64,000 nt of DNA from contig JAIVFI010000002.1 in NCBI GenBank assembly GCA_025558095.1, forward strand, positions 1,054,001 through 1,118,000. Direction: 5' to 3'. Positions within the stretch are counted from its first letter, which is position 1, and each line of letters opens with the position of its first letter. This stretch comes from Hyaloraphidium curvatum. Taxonomy: Eukaryota > Monoblepharomycota > Hyaloraphidiomycetes > Hyaloraphidiales > Hyaloraphidiaceae. Below, one piece after another: positions 47,781 to 59,300 of this stretch. The notes under the pieces are model-generated. The model saw nothing but the letters and a program-made list of their open reading frames with translations. It ran no database searches and had not been told where the DNA came from. Made by a program: the position numbers and the translations under genes.

Positions 47781-47916
47781 TGTTGATCCCCGACCTGAAG
47801 TCAACCCCTACCCAACCCCAACACGAACGATCCGTCAATTCTCTTTTCTTCGCGGTTCCTCCGCGGCGTCAGCAGCGAAAGCAGAGATACACTAGTTGCA
47901 AGCAGAACACGAGCGA

Positions 47917-49258
47917 TCAGTTTTCCTGTGGCTTTTCCCCCTCTCCTCCGGCCGCCTTTCCTTCGATTGCCCCCAACCTATCCCCTCCACCCCCACCCTG
48001 CTCCGGCCCTTTCTTCGGGTCATCCTCGGGCCTCGGATTCCCCTTCTCATTCACGGGGTGGAAGTTACCCTCGAGATCGACCCACCAGCCCCCAGCAGCC
48101 TTGATGGTGACGAAGGCGGTGTACCCGTCAGAGGTCCAGTACCCCGGCAGCGTCGGATGCACTGGCTTGCCGGCCCTCTTGGCTTCCGCCCAGGCGCTCA
48201 TCATGTTCAGCGCTAGGCGCTTGCGCTCCTCCCTTTTCTCGGCAGTCTCCTTCCAACCCCCCTCGTCAACATCCATCTCGCGCCGCTGGTCTTGGTCGTC
48301 TTGCTTCGCCTCCGCGGCGGTCTCCGGCTTGAACGCGATGTCGGCGACCTGCATCGCTCCGACCGGAACAAGCGCATGGCGGGCGGTGCGGTGCGGTGAC
48401 TGCGAGCGACCCCGGCGATCGGCCCCTCCCTGCTGCGATCCGCCAGCGTGGCCGTCGCGGCGTCCACCGCCGGAGTCGCCGCGAGAAGGGCCGTAACCGC
48501 CGCCGCCTCCTCCGCCGTAGCCGCCTGCGCCGTAGCGCCCGTCGTGGTCCCGTCCGCCGTGTCCGCCTCCGTAGATCGACGCGGAGCCCGGCCCTGCTGG
48601 CGCTCCGTAGCGGTCCCCGCCGCCGCCACCGCCGTACCACGCGTCACCGGAGGGAGAGTAGGGGCTCCGGCCGTGACGAAATGGCTGCGATCTCTCGTCA
48701 CTGGCCGGCCTTTCGTCATTCCGGTTTCGACGCCGGCGCTCGCGAAGGTCTTCCAGGGTCAGCTGGTTCCGCAGCTGCGACAGGAAATCAGAAAGGGCTA
48801 GAACAACACACAGAAATGGGACTAACCTCCTTCGCAAACACGTCCGCCTCGAAGTCGCGCTGCTGCGTCGACTTGCTGTCCAGCTGCTGGCGAACCAGCC
48901 GTTCCGCGACATCGCCGAGATCACCGAGGTACGGATGACCGTGAGATCCACCGCCACGAGCACCTCGACCGCCGCGACCACCGGAACCGCCTCGTCCGCT
49001 GGGAAAGCACAAGAGGGTCGATGGCCGCCAGGCAACGACAGATGATACGGCTCCAACCTGGACGACCTCCTCTGCTGCCTTGGCTCCGCATCTGGCCAGT
49101 CCTCCGGACGAAGAGCATCGCACTTGCAACAGGAATCCTTGCTGCCGAAGACGTACGCCTTGCAGTGCGGGCACTCCCTGCGGGCCGCGTCAGCGCCATG
49201 ACGGGCCTGCGCGCGGCCTAGAGACGTACCAGTCGCCTTTCTTCGGACGTTCGGCCAT
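47917..49258 (-). CDS. RanBP2-type zinc finger, RGG-rich putative RNA-binding protein
   Basis: Four exons: 49258-49230, 49177-49058, 48998-48827, 48774-47917. The introns are 52, 59 and 52 bases, and the total is 392 residues. The first intron rebuilds a textbook RanBP2/ZRANB2 finger: KKGDW-ECPHCKAYVFGSKD then SCCKCDALRP, with Cys at 12, 15, 26 and 29. The second intron joins RRSS to GRGGSGGRGGRGARGGG. A helix (DLGDVAERLVRQQL) follows, then a Gly/Arg/Tyr-rich low-complexity region (WYGGGGGGDRYG, GGYGGGGGGGYG), an acidic/basic helix, and a C-terminal module GYWTSDGYTAFVTIKAAGGWW. Such proteins bind single-stranded RNA and can phase-separate. The Asn usual in RNA-binding fingers is replaced (AYVFGS), so binding specificity is uncertain. 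Confidence 0.8.
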
Positions 49259-49417
49259 CGTGACGGAGCGCCAACCGAGGGAAGGTAAAATGCGAAAAGG
49301 AGGCGCTTGTGATGATTCGATGGCGTGAGAAGAGAAACCAGCCCGCGTTCGGAACGCTGACCTGTCCCCCAGGGGGCTTCAACTACCCGCGAATACACGA
49401 ATAGTTGGTGGATTCGT

Positions 49418-50167
49418 TTATTTCAATCTTCTTTGTTGGCATTTGACGCCCATGGCAACGCCTTGTATGGCAGAGGAGCGTATGGATCCAAAAGAGGTGC
49501 TTTCGCAGCCCTGACATCGACCTCTGCACAGTCGCAGGTACCGTCCCTCCATCGCACCAACGGCTACCATAGGACCACAATTGTATGCGGCAACTTTGTG
49601 CCGCTCCAGCAGCGCGAGGAACCTCGCCCGCTCCTCTCGCCGGAAGCACTCGAGCCTGAAGTCGTCCGAGTGGAACATGGCCGCCCAGTGCGGCGGCAGC
49701 GTCGACAGCAGCTTCGAATCCGGCGGCGGTCCCCGTCCGTCCTCATCAGGATCGGTGGACCACGGGGGGTGGTGCCCGAACGCGAGCACCCGCTTCCCCT
49801 CGTGCTCCGCGAGCGTGCGTTCGAGCCAGGCCCACTGCTGCGCCTTCTCGGCGAGCAGGCCCGATTCCGGGCTCGCGTTGAGGACGACGGTGTCGAGCAG
49901 CACGAGCACGCAGCCCCCGATTTCGGCGGCGGACCAGGTGCTCTCCATCCCGTGGTCGCGGAGGAACTTGCGGTGCGTGGCGTGGTTCCAGATGTCGTGG
50001 TTCATGAAATCGCTCCAAAGGGGATGCGCGGCCTCGGGAAGGTCGCCGGCAGAGGCAGAGGCCTTCGATAGCAGGGCCATGCCACGGCGATGCGGTCGTA
50101 GGCGCACGGGAGGGCGCCGGAGCCTCTCAAAGAAGTGTCGCATGGTGTGGGGCACCCGATTCATCAC
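49418..50167 (-). pseudogene. Calcineurin-like metallophosphoesterase fragment
   Basis: The 249-codon frame holds the middle of a metallophosphoesterase of the CPPED1-like kind: FMNHDIWNHATHRKFL (the GNHD block, with Gly changed to Met), AAEIGGCVLVLLDTVVLN, QQWAWLERTLAEHEGKRVLA, and the metal His block FGHHPPWS. The N-terminal D-x-H and GD blocks are absent. The final G-H-x-H block, expected after LLERHKVAAYNCG, is not seen in this frame; the frame drifts into unrelated sequence. No join on either side was found that restores them. It is probably a truncated or decayed copy, though missed exons are possible. Confidence 0.45.
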
Positions 50168-50334
50168 TTGGTTCGCTCTCGTGCTCGGAAAATGAAGTGC
50201 AGCAAGCTTCTATCTTTCGATGTGCAGATCGGAACATTCCAATGCAGGTAACACTACAGCCCTGCAGCCATGAACAAGGTTCAGTAAGCGTGTCTCGAGA
50301 CACATGCGTGGCCGTCCTCCCGACGGCATCGACT
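50168..50334. other. Short intergenic region
   Basis: About 170 bases between the phosphoesterase fragment and the 3' end of the giant repeat gene. Nothing recognised. Confidence 0.4.
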
Positions 50335-53300
50335 CTAGTTCGGTATTTCGATGAAGTCTTGCGACAGGAATGTTTGGCCCGAGGTGATCTGGATGTTCAG
50401 GTACGTGGTCCCGCTGGGCGGCACGGGCCCGTTAATGTACCCGTTCGGTTGCGCTGCCGAGGCCCGGTCAGGCTGCCGAAAAAGAGCGAACGCGCACCGA
50501 CGGAGACCCACTCTCGTAAAGATTCCAGGTGCCCGCAGGAACGGGATTGAACAAGAAAGTCCCCGTTTGAGGCTGCAAGGCAAGCGGGAGGAAGTCAGCG
50601 CGAGCGCACAGAGCTTCCGGGCAAGCGACCCACGTTGGTGAGCTGTGTAAAGCTCCGGAAAACCCCTGTCCAGTCGGTTCCATTTAACGTCATCAAAATC
50701 TGTCCAATTGGCGTGTCGATGACGTCCCCGTCGTACTGCTGATTCCCGTTGTCGTCCGAGTAGATGCGTCCGCCGATCGCCCCGGGCAAAGGGGTGGTCG
50801 AGGTCGTGCGCGTTTGCGACTTGGTGGTGGTCGCCGAACGCGTCGTCGAGGAGAGCGAGGTCTGCCGGGGATGGATATGGATGAGCGCTGTGGCGCAAGG
50901 GGGATCAAAGGCCAAGGACTCACCGATGTCTGCGACTTGGTCGTGCTGCTCCGCGTGAACGAGGTCGTGGAAGATGCCGAGAAGGTGGTCGTTCTGCTAA
51001 GACTCGACGTCGTGAAGGTGGTCGTTCTGCTAAGACTCGTCGTCGAAGTGCGCGTTTGCGACTTGGTGGCCGTCGAACTCGCGGTCGTCGTGCGCGACAG
51101 CGATGTCGTGCTCGTCAGCGACGTAGAACTCGTCCTCGTCAAAGTTCCCGTGCCAGTTGCCGTTCGGGAAGTGCTCCTCGTGAAAGAAGTGGTCGAGGAG
51201 CGCGTCTGTACGCAATGGTCAGTAAATGGGGCACCATGTCGCAAAGACGTGACCCACAAAGCTGGTCGTCGGAGTGCGAGTTTCCGAGACCGTCCTAGTG
51301 CTCGAAGTGCGAGTTTCCGTGACCGTCCTAGTGCTCGACGTGAGAGTTTGAGTGCCAGTGGTGGTCTGAGAAGTCTGCAGGCAAAACTGCGTGAGATGGC
51401 AGAGGCAGACGGCCGTCGCGCAACCAACCGTCCGCGTCCTCGAGGAGGTGGTAGGCGTGGCCGTCCTGGAAGTGCTGGTCCGGCTCGTGCTGCTCGTGCT
51501 GCTCGTCCGCGTCTGCGTCGTGAAGGAAGTGGAGGTGGTCTCGGTGGTCCGGGTCCACAGCACTTAAGGCCCGGTCAGTGCCCGGAAAAGCCAAGACAAA
51601 CAACCCTCAACCCACCGGTCTCGCCAAAGTCATTGTCCAGCTTCGAATCCCCGTTCAGCAGGACCACACCGAGAATCTCCTCCTGGGGGCCTAGCGGCGA
51701 ATTGCTGGCGCCCGCGGGCTGGCGCTGTAAGACGTCGTACGTGCCAGGACGCTGAACGGCAAGAAGAACTTAGAAACGGAGGAAGAATCAACAAGGAGAT
51801 CGCCGTACCAGGTTTGTGATGATCCAGGATCCGTCCGGCTTCGTAATCACGGTGCGGTTGACGAGTTGACCAAGGTCATTGATACCAACAACGTTGATGA
51901 CGCAGCCCGAAATGCCGGTTTCTGAAAAGGTTGGAAGGGGCTGTCAGCCAAGCAAAAGTACGTGGGCATGTGCAACTCACCGCTGTCATCGACGCCGTTC
52001 TCGTTCCAGTCCACGTAGACGCGACCGCCGATCTCTGCAGCCGGTGTGTTCGTGGAGGTCGAGGATGTCCGAGTCTCGCTCGTGGTGGTAGGAGTCTCGG
52101 TTTCGGTGGTCTGGAGGAAGGAGGAAGAAAGTGACGGAAGTTAGAGAGCAGGCCTAGAGGCGGACGAGTTGAGCTAACCGTTGTGGGCGTTTCACTCGTC
52201 GTGCGCGACGACGTGGTTTCGGTCGTCAAGGTCTCCGTCGTCAGCGACTCAGCCGTCACTGTCTCCGTCGTCAACGTCTCCGTGGTCACAGTCTCGCTCG
52301 TGCTGGTTTCCGTCGTGAGCGTCTCGGACGTCGAGCTCGGCGTTTCCGTAGTGAGCGTCTCGGACGTCGAGCTCGGCGTTTCCGTGGTAAGCGTCTCGGA
52401 CGTCGAGCTCGGCGTTTCCGTGGTAAGCGTCTCGGACGTCGAGCTCGGCGTCTCCGTAGTGAGCGTCTCGGACGTCGAGCTGGGCGTCTCCGTGGTAAGC
52501 GTCTCGGACGTCGAGCTCGGCGTCTCCGTAGTGAGCGTCTCGGACGTCGAGCTGGGCGTCTCCGTGGTGAGAGACTCAGACGTCGTGCTCGGTGTCGCCG
52601 ACTCGGAAGTCTGGAATCCGACGAGCATTAGAGCTGTCACTGGTTCGGTAGCAGGCAAAACAAACGAACCGTCGATGACGTGAAGGATTCGGACGTCGTG
52701 CTCGAAGTTGCGGTCTCGGTCGTCTGCGGGAACCAAAAACCAATCAGCAACCACCCGAAGACGTGCACCAAGACGACACAAACCTGCGTCTCCGTCGTGA
52801 GCGAAATCGTGAGCGAGGTCGAGGAGGTGAGCGACTCCGAAGTCGTGCTCGACGTCGCGGACTCCGAGGTCTGCGAGGAAGGCAGCCATGATCAGCACAA
52901 TTCTGGTGGCCAAACGCGAATGTCGCTGACCGTCGACGACGTGCTCGGCGTTTCCGTAGTGAGCGTCTCGGACGTCGAGCTCGGCGTCTCCGTGGTCAGC
53001 GTCTTGGACGTCGAGCTGGGCGTCTCCGTGGTGAGAGACTCAGACGTCGTGCTCGGTGTCGCCGACTCGGAAGTCTGGAATCCGACGAGCATTAGAGCTG
53101 TCACTGGGTTCGGTAGCAGGCAAAACAAACGAACCGTCGATGACGTGAAGGATTCGGACGTCGTGCTCGAAGTTGCGGTCTCGGTCGTCTGCGGGAACCA
53201 AAAACCAATCAGCAACCACCCGAAGACGTGCACCAAGACGACACAAACCTGCGTCTCCGTCGTGAGCGAAATCGTGAGCGAGGTCGAGGAGGTGAGCGAC

Positions 53301-56300
53301 TCCGAAGTCGTGCTCGACGTCGCGGACTCCGAGGTCTGCGAGGAAGGCAGCCATGATCAGCACAATTCTGGTGGCCAAACGCGAATGTCGCTGACCGTCG
53401 ACGACGTGCTCGGCGTTTCCGTAGTGAGCGTCTCGGACGTCGAGCTCGGCGTCTCCGTGGTCAGCGTCTTGGACGTCGAGCTGGGCGTCTCCGTGGTGAG
53501 AGACTCAGACGTCGTGCTCGGTGTCGCCGACTCGGAAGTCTGGAATCCGACGAGCATTAGAGCTGTCACTGGGTTCGGTAGCAGGCAAAACAAACGAACC
53601 GTCGATGACGTGAAGGACTCGGACGTCGTGCTCGAAGTTGCGGTCTCGGTCGTCTGCGGGAACCAAAACCAATCAGCACCCACCCGAAAACGAGCACCAA
53701 GACGACACTAACCTGCGTCTCCGTCGTGAGCGAAATGGTGAGCGAGGTTGACGAAGTGATCGACTCCGAAGTAGTGCTCGACGTCGCGGACTCCGAGGTC
53801 TACGAAGCAAAGTGACATATATCAGTACACACCAAGTGGCGAACGCGCCGCTCACTCACTGTAGTAAGCGTCTCCGTGGTAACGCTTGTGGAAGTCAGGC
53901 TGGACGTCGTGGAGGTCATCTGGATCTCGCCAAAGTCGTTGTCGAGCTTGGAATCGCCATTCAGAAGCACGACGCCGAGAATCTGCGTGCCGGGGCCGAG
54001 CGGCGAGTCCGTGAACCCGGCGGGCTGCACCTCGATCACGTCGTAGGTGCCAGGCCGCAAATTCGGGAACAGGTAGGTGCCGTCGGGGCCGGTGGTCGTC
54101 GTGAGGCTAACCGGGTTGCCGAGGTCATCCGTGCCGACCAGGTTGACCGTCACGCCTGGGATCGGGACCTCGCCATCGTCCACGCCGTTGAGGTTGGCAT
54201 CGACGTAGACGCGGCCACCAAGCTCCGCGGCCGGCGTGGGCGTGCTCGTCGCCGAGGTGAGGCTCGTGGTCGTCTCCGTGTGCTGGATCTCGCCAAAGTC
54301 GTTGTCGAGCTTGGAATCGCCGTTGACCAGCACGACGTTGAGGATCTGCGTGCCGGGGCCGAGGGGCGAGTCCGTGAAGCCCGCGGGCTGCACCTCGAAG
54401 ATGCTGTAGGTGCCAGGCGGCAGGTTCGGGAACAGGTAGGTGCCGTCGGGGCCCGTGGTCGTGGTGAGGCTGACCGGGTTGCCGAGATCGTCCGTGCCGA
54501 CCAGGTTGACCGTCACGCCGGGGATGCCAGTTTCTGGTGGAAGCAAGCAGTCAGGGAAAGATCCGCAATGCCAGTGCGCGCAACTCACCGCCGTCGTCGA
54601 CGCCGTTCAGGTTCGAGTCCACGTAGACGCGGCCTCCGAGCTCCGCGGCCGGCGTGGGCGTGCTCGTGCCGGAGGTAAGGCTCGAGGTCGTCTGCGTCAT
54701 CTGGATCTCGCCAAAGTCGTTGTCGAGCTTGGAATCGCCATTCAGAAGCACGACGCCGAGAATCTGCGTGCCGGGGCCGAGCGGCGAGTCCGTGAACCCG
54801 GCGGGCTGCACCTCGATCACGTCGTAGGTGCCAGGCCGCAAATTCGGGAACAGGTAGGTGCCGTCGGGGCCGGTGGTCGTCGTGAGGCTAACCGGGTTGC
54901 CGAGGTCATCCGTGCCGACCAGGTTGACCGTCACGCCTGGGATCGGGACCTCGCCATCGTCCACGCCGTTGAGGTTGGCATCGACGTAGACGCGGCCACC
55001 AAGCTCCGCGGCCGGCGTGGGCGTGCTCGTCGCCGAGGTGAGGCTCGTGGTCGTCTCCGTGTGCTGGATCTCGCCAAAGTCGTTGTCGAGCTTGGAATCG
55101 CCGTTGACCAGCACGACGTTGAGGATCTGCGTGCCGGGGCCGAGGGGCGAGTCCGTGAAGCCCGCGGGCTGCACCTCGAAGATGCTGTAGGTGCCAGGCG
55201 GCAGGTTCGGGAACAGGTAGGTGCCGTCGGGGCCCGTGGTCGTGGTGAGGCTGACCGGGTTGCCGAGATCGTCCGTGCCGACCAGGTTGACCGTCACGCC
55301 GGGGATGCCAGTTTCTGGTGGAAGCAAGCAGTCAGGGAAAGATCCGCAATGCCAGTGCGCGCAACTCACCGCCGTCGTCGACGCCGTTCAGGTTCGAGTC
55401 CACGTAGACGCGGCCTCCGAGCTCCGCGGCCGGCGTGGGCGTGCTCGTGCCGGAGGTAAGGCTCGAGGTCGTCTGCGTCATCTGGATCTCGCCAAAGTCG
55501 TTGTCGAGCTTGGAATCGCCATTCAGAAGCACGACGCCGAGAATCTGCGTGCCGGGGCCGAGCGGCGAGTCCGTGAACCCGGCGGGCTGCACCTCGATCA
55601 CGTCGTAGGTGCCAGGCCGCAAATTCGGGAACAGGTAGGTGCCGTCGGGGCCGGTGGTCGTCGTGAGGCTAACCGGGTTGCCGAGGTCATCCGTGCCGAC
55701 CAGGTTGACCGTCACGCCTGGGATCGGGACCTCGCCATCGTCCACGCCGTTGAGGTTGGCATCGACGTAGACGCGGCCACCAAGCTCCGCGGCCGGCGTG
55801 GGCGTGCTCGTCGCCGAGGTGAGGCTCGTGGTCGTCTCCGTGTGCTGGATCTCGCCAAAGTCGTTGTCGAGCTTGGAATCGCCGTTGACCAGCACGACGT
55901 TGAGGATCTGCGTGCCGGGGCCGAGGGGCGAGTCCGTGAAGCCCGCGGGCTGCACCTCGAAGATGCTGTAGGTGCCAGGCGGCAGGTTCGGGAACAGGTA
56001 GGTGCCGTCGGGGCCCGTGGTCGTGGTGAGGCTGACCGGGTTGCCGAGATCGTCCGTGCCGACCAGGTTGACCGTCACGCCGGGGATGCCAGTTTCTGGT
56101 GGAAGCAAGCAGTCAGGGAAAGATCCGCAATGCCAGTGCGCGCAACTCACCGCCGTCGTCGACGCCGTTCAGGTTCGAGTCCACGTAGACGCGGCCTCCG
56201 AGCTCCGCGGCCGGCGTGGGCGTGCTCGTGCCGGAGGTAAGGCTCGAGGTCGTCTGCGTCATCTGGATCTCGCCAAAGTCGTTGTCGAGCTTGGAATCGC

Positions 56301-59300
56301 CATTCAGAAGCACGACGCCGAGAATCTGCGTGCCGGGGCCGAGCGGCGAGTCCGTGAACCCGGCGGGCTGCACCTCGATCACGTCGTAGGTGCCAGGCCG
56401 CAAATTCGGGAACAGGTAGGTGCCGTCGGGGCCGGTGGTCGTCGTGAGGCTAACCGGGTTGCCGAGGTCATCCGTGCCGACCAGGTTGACCGTCACGCCT
56501 GGGATCGGGACCTCGCCATCGTCCACGCCGTTGAGGTTGGCATCGACGTAGACGCGGCCACCAAGCTCCGCGGCCGGCGTGGGCGTGCTCGTCGCCGAGG
56601 TGAGGCTCGTGGTCGTCTCCGTGTGCTGGATCTCGCCAAAGTCGTTGTCGAGCTTGGAATCGCCGTTGACCAGCACGACGTTGAGGATCTGCGTGCCGGG
56701 GCCGAGGGGCGAGTCCGTGAAGCCCGCGGGCTGCACCTCGAAGATGCTGTAGGTGCCAGGCGGCAGGTTCGGGAACAGGTAGGTGCCGTCGGGGCCCGTG
56801 GTCGTGGTGAGGCTGACCGGGTTGCCGAGATCGTCCGTGCCGACCAGGTTGACCGTCACGCCGGGGATGCCAGTTTCTGGTGGAAGCAAGCAGTCAGGGA
56901 AAGATCCGCAATGCCAGTGCGCGCAACTCACCGCCGTCGTCGACGCCGTTCAGGTTCGAGTCCACGTAGACGCGGCCTCCGAGCTCCGCGGCCGGCGTGG
57001 GCGTGCTCGTGCCGGAGGTAAGGCTCGAGGTCGTCTGCGTCATCTGGATCTCGCCAAAGTCGTTGTCGAGCTTGGAATCGCCATTCAGAAGCACGACGCC
57101 GAGAATCTGCGTGCCGGGGCCGAGCGGCGAGTCCGTGAACCCGGCGGGCTGCACCTCGATCACGTCGTAGGTGCCAGGCCGCAAATTCGGGAACAGGTAG
57201 GTGCCGTCGGGGCCGGTGGTCGTCGTGAGGCTAACCGGGTTGCCGAGGTCATCCGTGCCGACCAGGTTGACCGTCACGCCTGGGATCGGGACCTCGCCAT
57301 CGTCCACGCCGTTGAGGTTGGCATCGACGTAGACGCGGCCACCAAGCTCCGCGGCCGGCGTGGGCGTGCTCGTCGCCGAGGTGAGGCTCGTGGTCGTCTC
57401 CGTGTGCTGGATCTCGCCAAAGTCGTTGTCGAGCTTGGAATCGCCGTTGACCAGCACGACGTTGAGGATCTGCGTGCCGGGGCCGAGGGGCGAGTCCGTG
57501 AAGCCCGCGGGCTGCACCTCGAAGATGCTGTAGGTGCCAGGCGGCAGGTTCGGGAACAGGTAGGTGCCGTCGGGGCCCGTGGTCGTGGTGAGGCTGACCG
57601 GGTTGCCGAGATCGTCCGTGCCGACCAGGTTGACCGTCACGCCGGGGATGCCAGTTTCTGGTGGAAGCAAGCAGTCAGGGAAAGATCCGCAATGCCAGTG
57701 CGCGCAACTCACCGCCGTCGTCGACGCCGTTCAGGTTCGAGTCCACGTAGACGCGGCCTCCGAGCTCCGCGGCCGGCGTGGGCGTGCTCGTGCCGGAGGT
57801 AAGGCTCGAGGTCGTCTGCGTCATCTGGATCTCGCCAAAGTCGTTGTCGAGCTTGGAATCGCCATTCAGAAGCACGACGCCGAGAATCTGCGTGCCGGGG
57901 CCGAGCGGCGAGTCCGTGAACCCGGCGGGCTGCACCTCGATCACGTCGTAGGTGCCAGGCCGCAAATTCGGGAACAGGTAGGTGCCGTCGGGGCCGGTGG
58001 TCGTCGTGAGGCTAACCGGGTTGCCGAGGTCATCCGTGCCGACCAGGTTGACCGTCACGCCTGGGATCGGGACCTCGCCATCGTCCACGCCGTTGAGGTT
58101 GGCATCGACGTAGACGCGGCCACCAAGCTCCGCGGCCGGCGTGGGCGTGCTCGTCGCCGAGGTGAGGCTCGTGGTCGTCTCCGTGTGCTGGATCTCGCCA
58201 AAGTCGTTGTCGAGCTTGGAATCGCCGTTGACCAGCACGACGTTGAGGATCTGCGTGCCGGGGCCGAGGGGCGAGTCCGTGAAGCCCGCGGGCTGCACCT
58301 CGAAGATGCTGTAGGTGCCAGGCGGCAGGTTCGGGAACAGGTAGGTGCCGTCGGGGCCCGTGGTCGTGGTGAGGCTGACCGGGTTGCCGAGATCGTCCGT
58401 GCCGACCAGGTTGACCGTCACGCCGGGGATGGCAGTTTCTGATGGAACCACCAGTCAGAAGTAGGTCAGCGCAACCAGTGCGAGCAACGCACCGCCGTCG
58501 TCCACGCCGTTGAGGTTGGCATCCACGTACACGCGGCCGCCAAGTTCGGCCCGCACGGTAAACGTCGAGGAGGTCCTTGCCCGCGTCGAAGTGCTCGGCG
58601 ACAGCGTGCTGGTCGTCATCTGGATCTCGCCGAAATCGTTGTCGAGCTTCGAGTCGCCGTTGACTAGCACGACGTTCAGGATCTCGGTCTGCGGCCCCAG
58701 GGGCGAGTTCGTGAACCCGGCGGGCTGGATCTCGAACACGCTGTAGGTGCCCGGGCGCAGGTTGGGGAACAGGTAGGTGCCGTCGGGCCCCGTGGTCGTC
58801 GTGAGGCTGACCGGGTTGCCGAGATCGTCCGTGCCGACCAGGTTGACCGTCACGCCGGGGATGGCAGTTTCTGATGGAACCAGCAGTCAGAAGTAGGTCA
58901 GCGCAACCAGTGCGAGCAACGCACCGCCGTCGTCCATGCCGTTGAGGTTGGCATCCACGTATACGCGGCCGCCAAGTTCGGCCCGCACGGTAAACGTCGA
59001 GGAGGTCCTTGCCCGTGTCGAGGTGCTCGGCGAGAGCGTGCTGGTCGTCATCTGGATCTCGCCGAAATCGTTGTCGAGCTTCGAGTCGCCGTTGACTAGC
59101 ACGACGTTCAGGATCTCGGTCTGCGGCCCCAGGGGCGAGTTCGTGAACCCGGCGGGCTGGATCTCGAACACGCTGTAGGTGCCCGGGCGCAGGTTGGGGA
59201 ACAGGTAGGTGCCGTCGGGCCCCGTGGTCGTCGTGAGGCTGACCGGGTTGCCGAGATCGTCCGTGCCGACCAGGTTGACCGTCACGCCGGGGATGGCAGT

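Noticed and set aside
54440-58442. Repeated 339-codon plus-strand ORFs
   Set aside because: They are the complement of the 781-bp SdrD_B-like array. Conserved domain patterns and splice sites are only on the minus strand.
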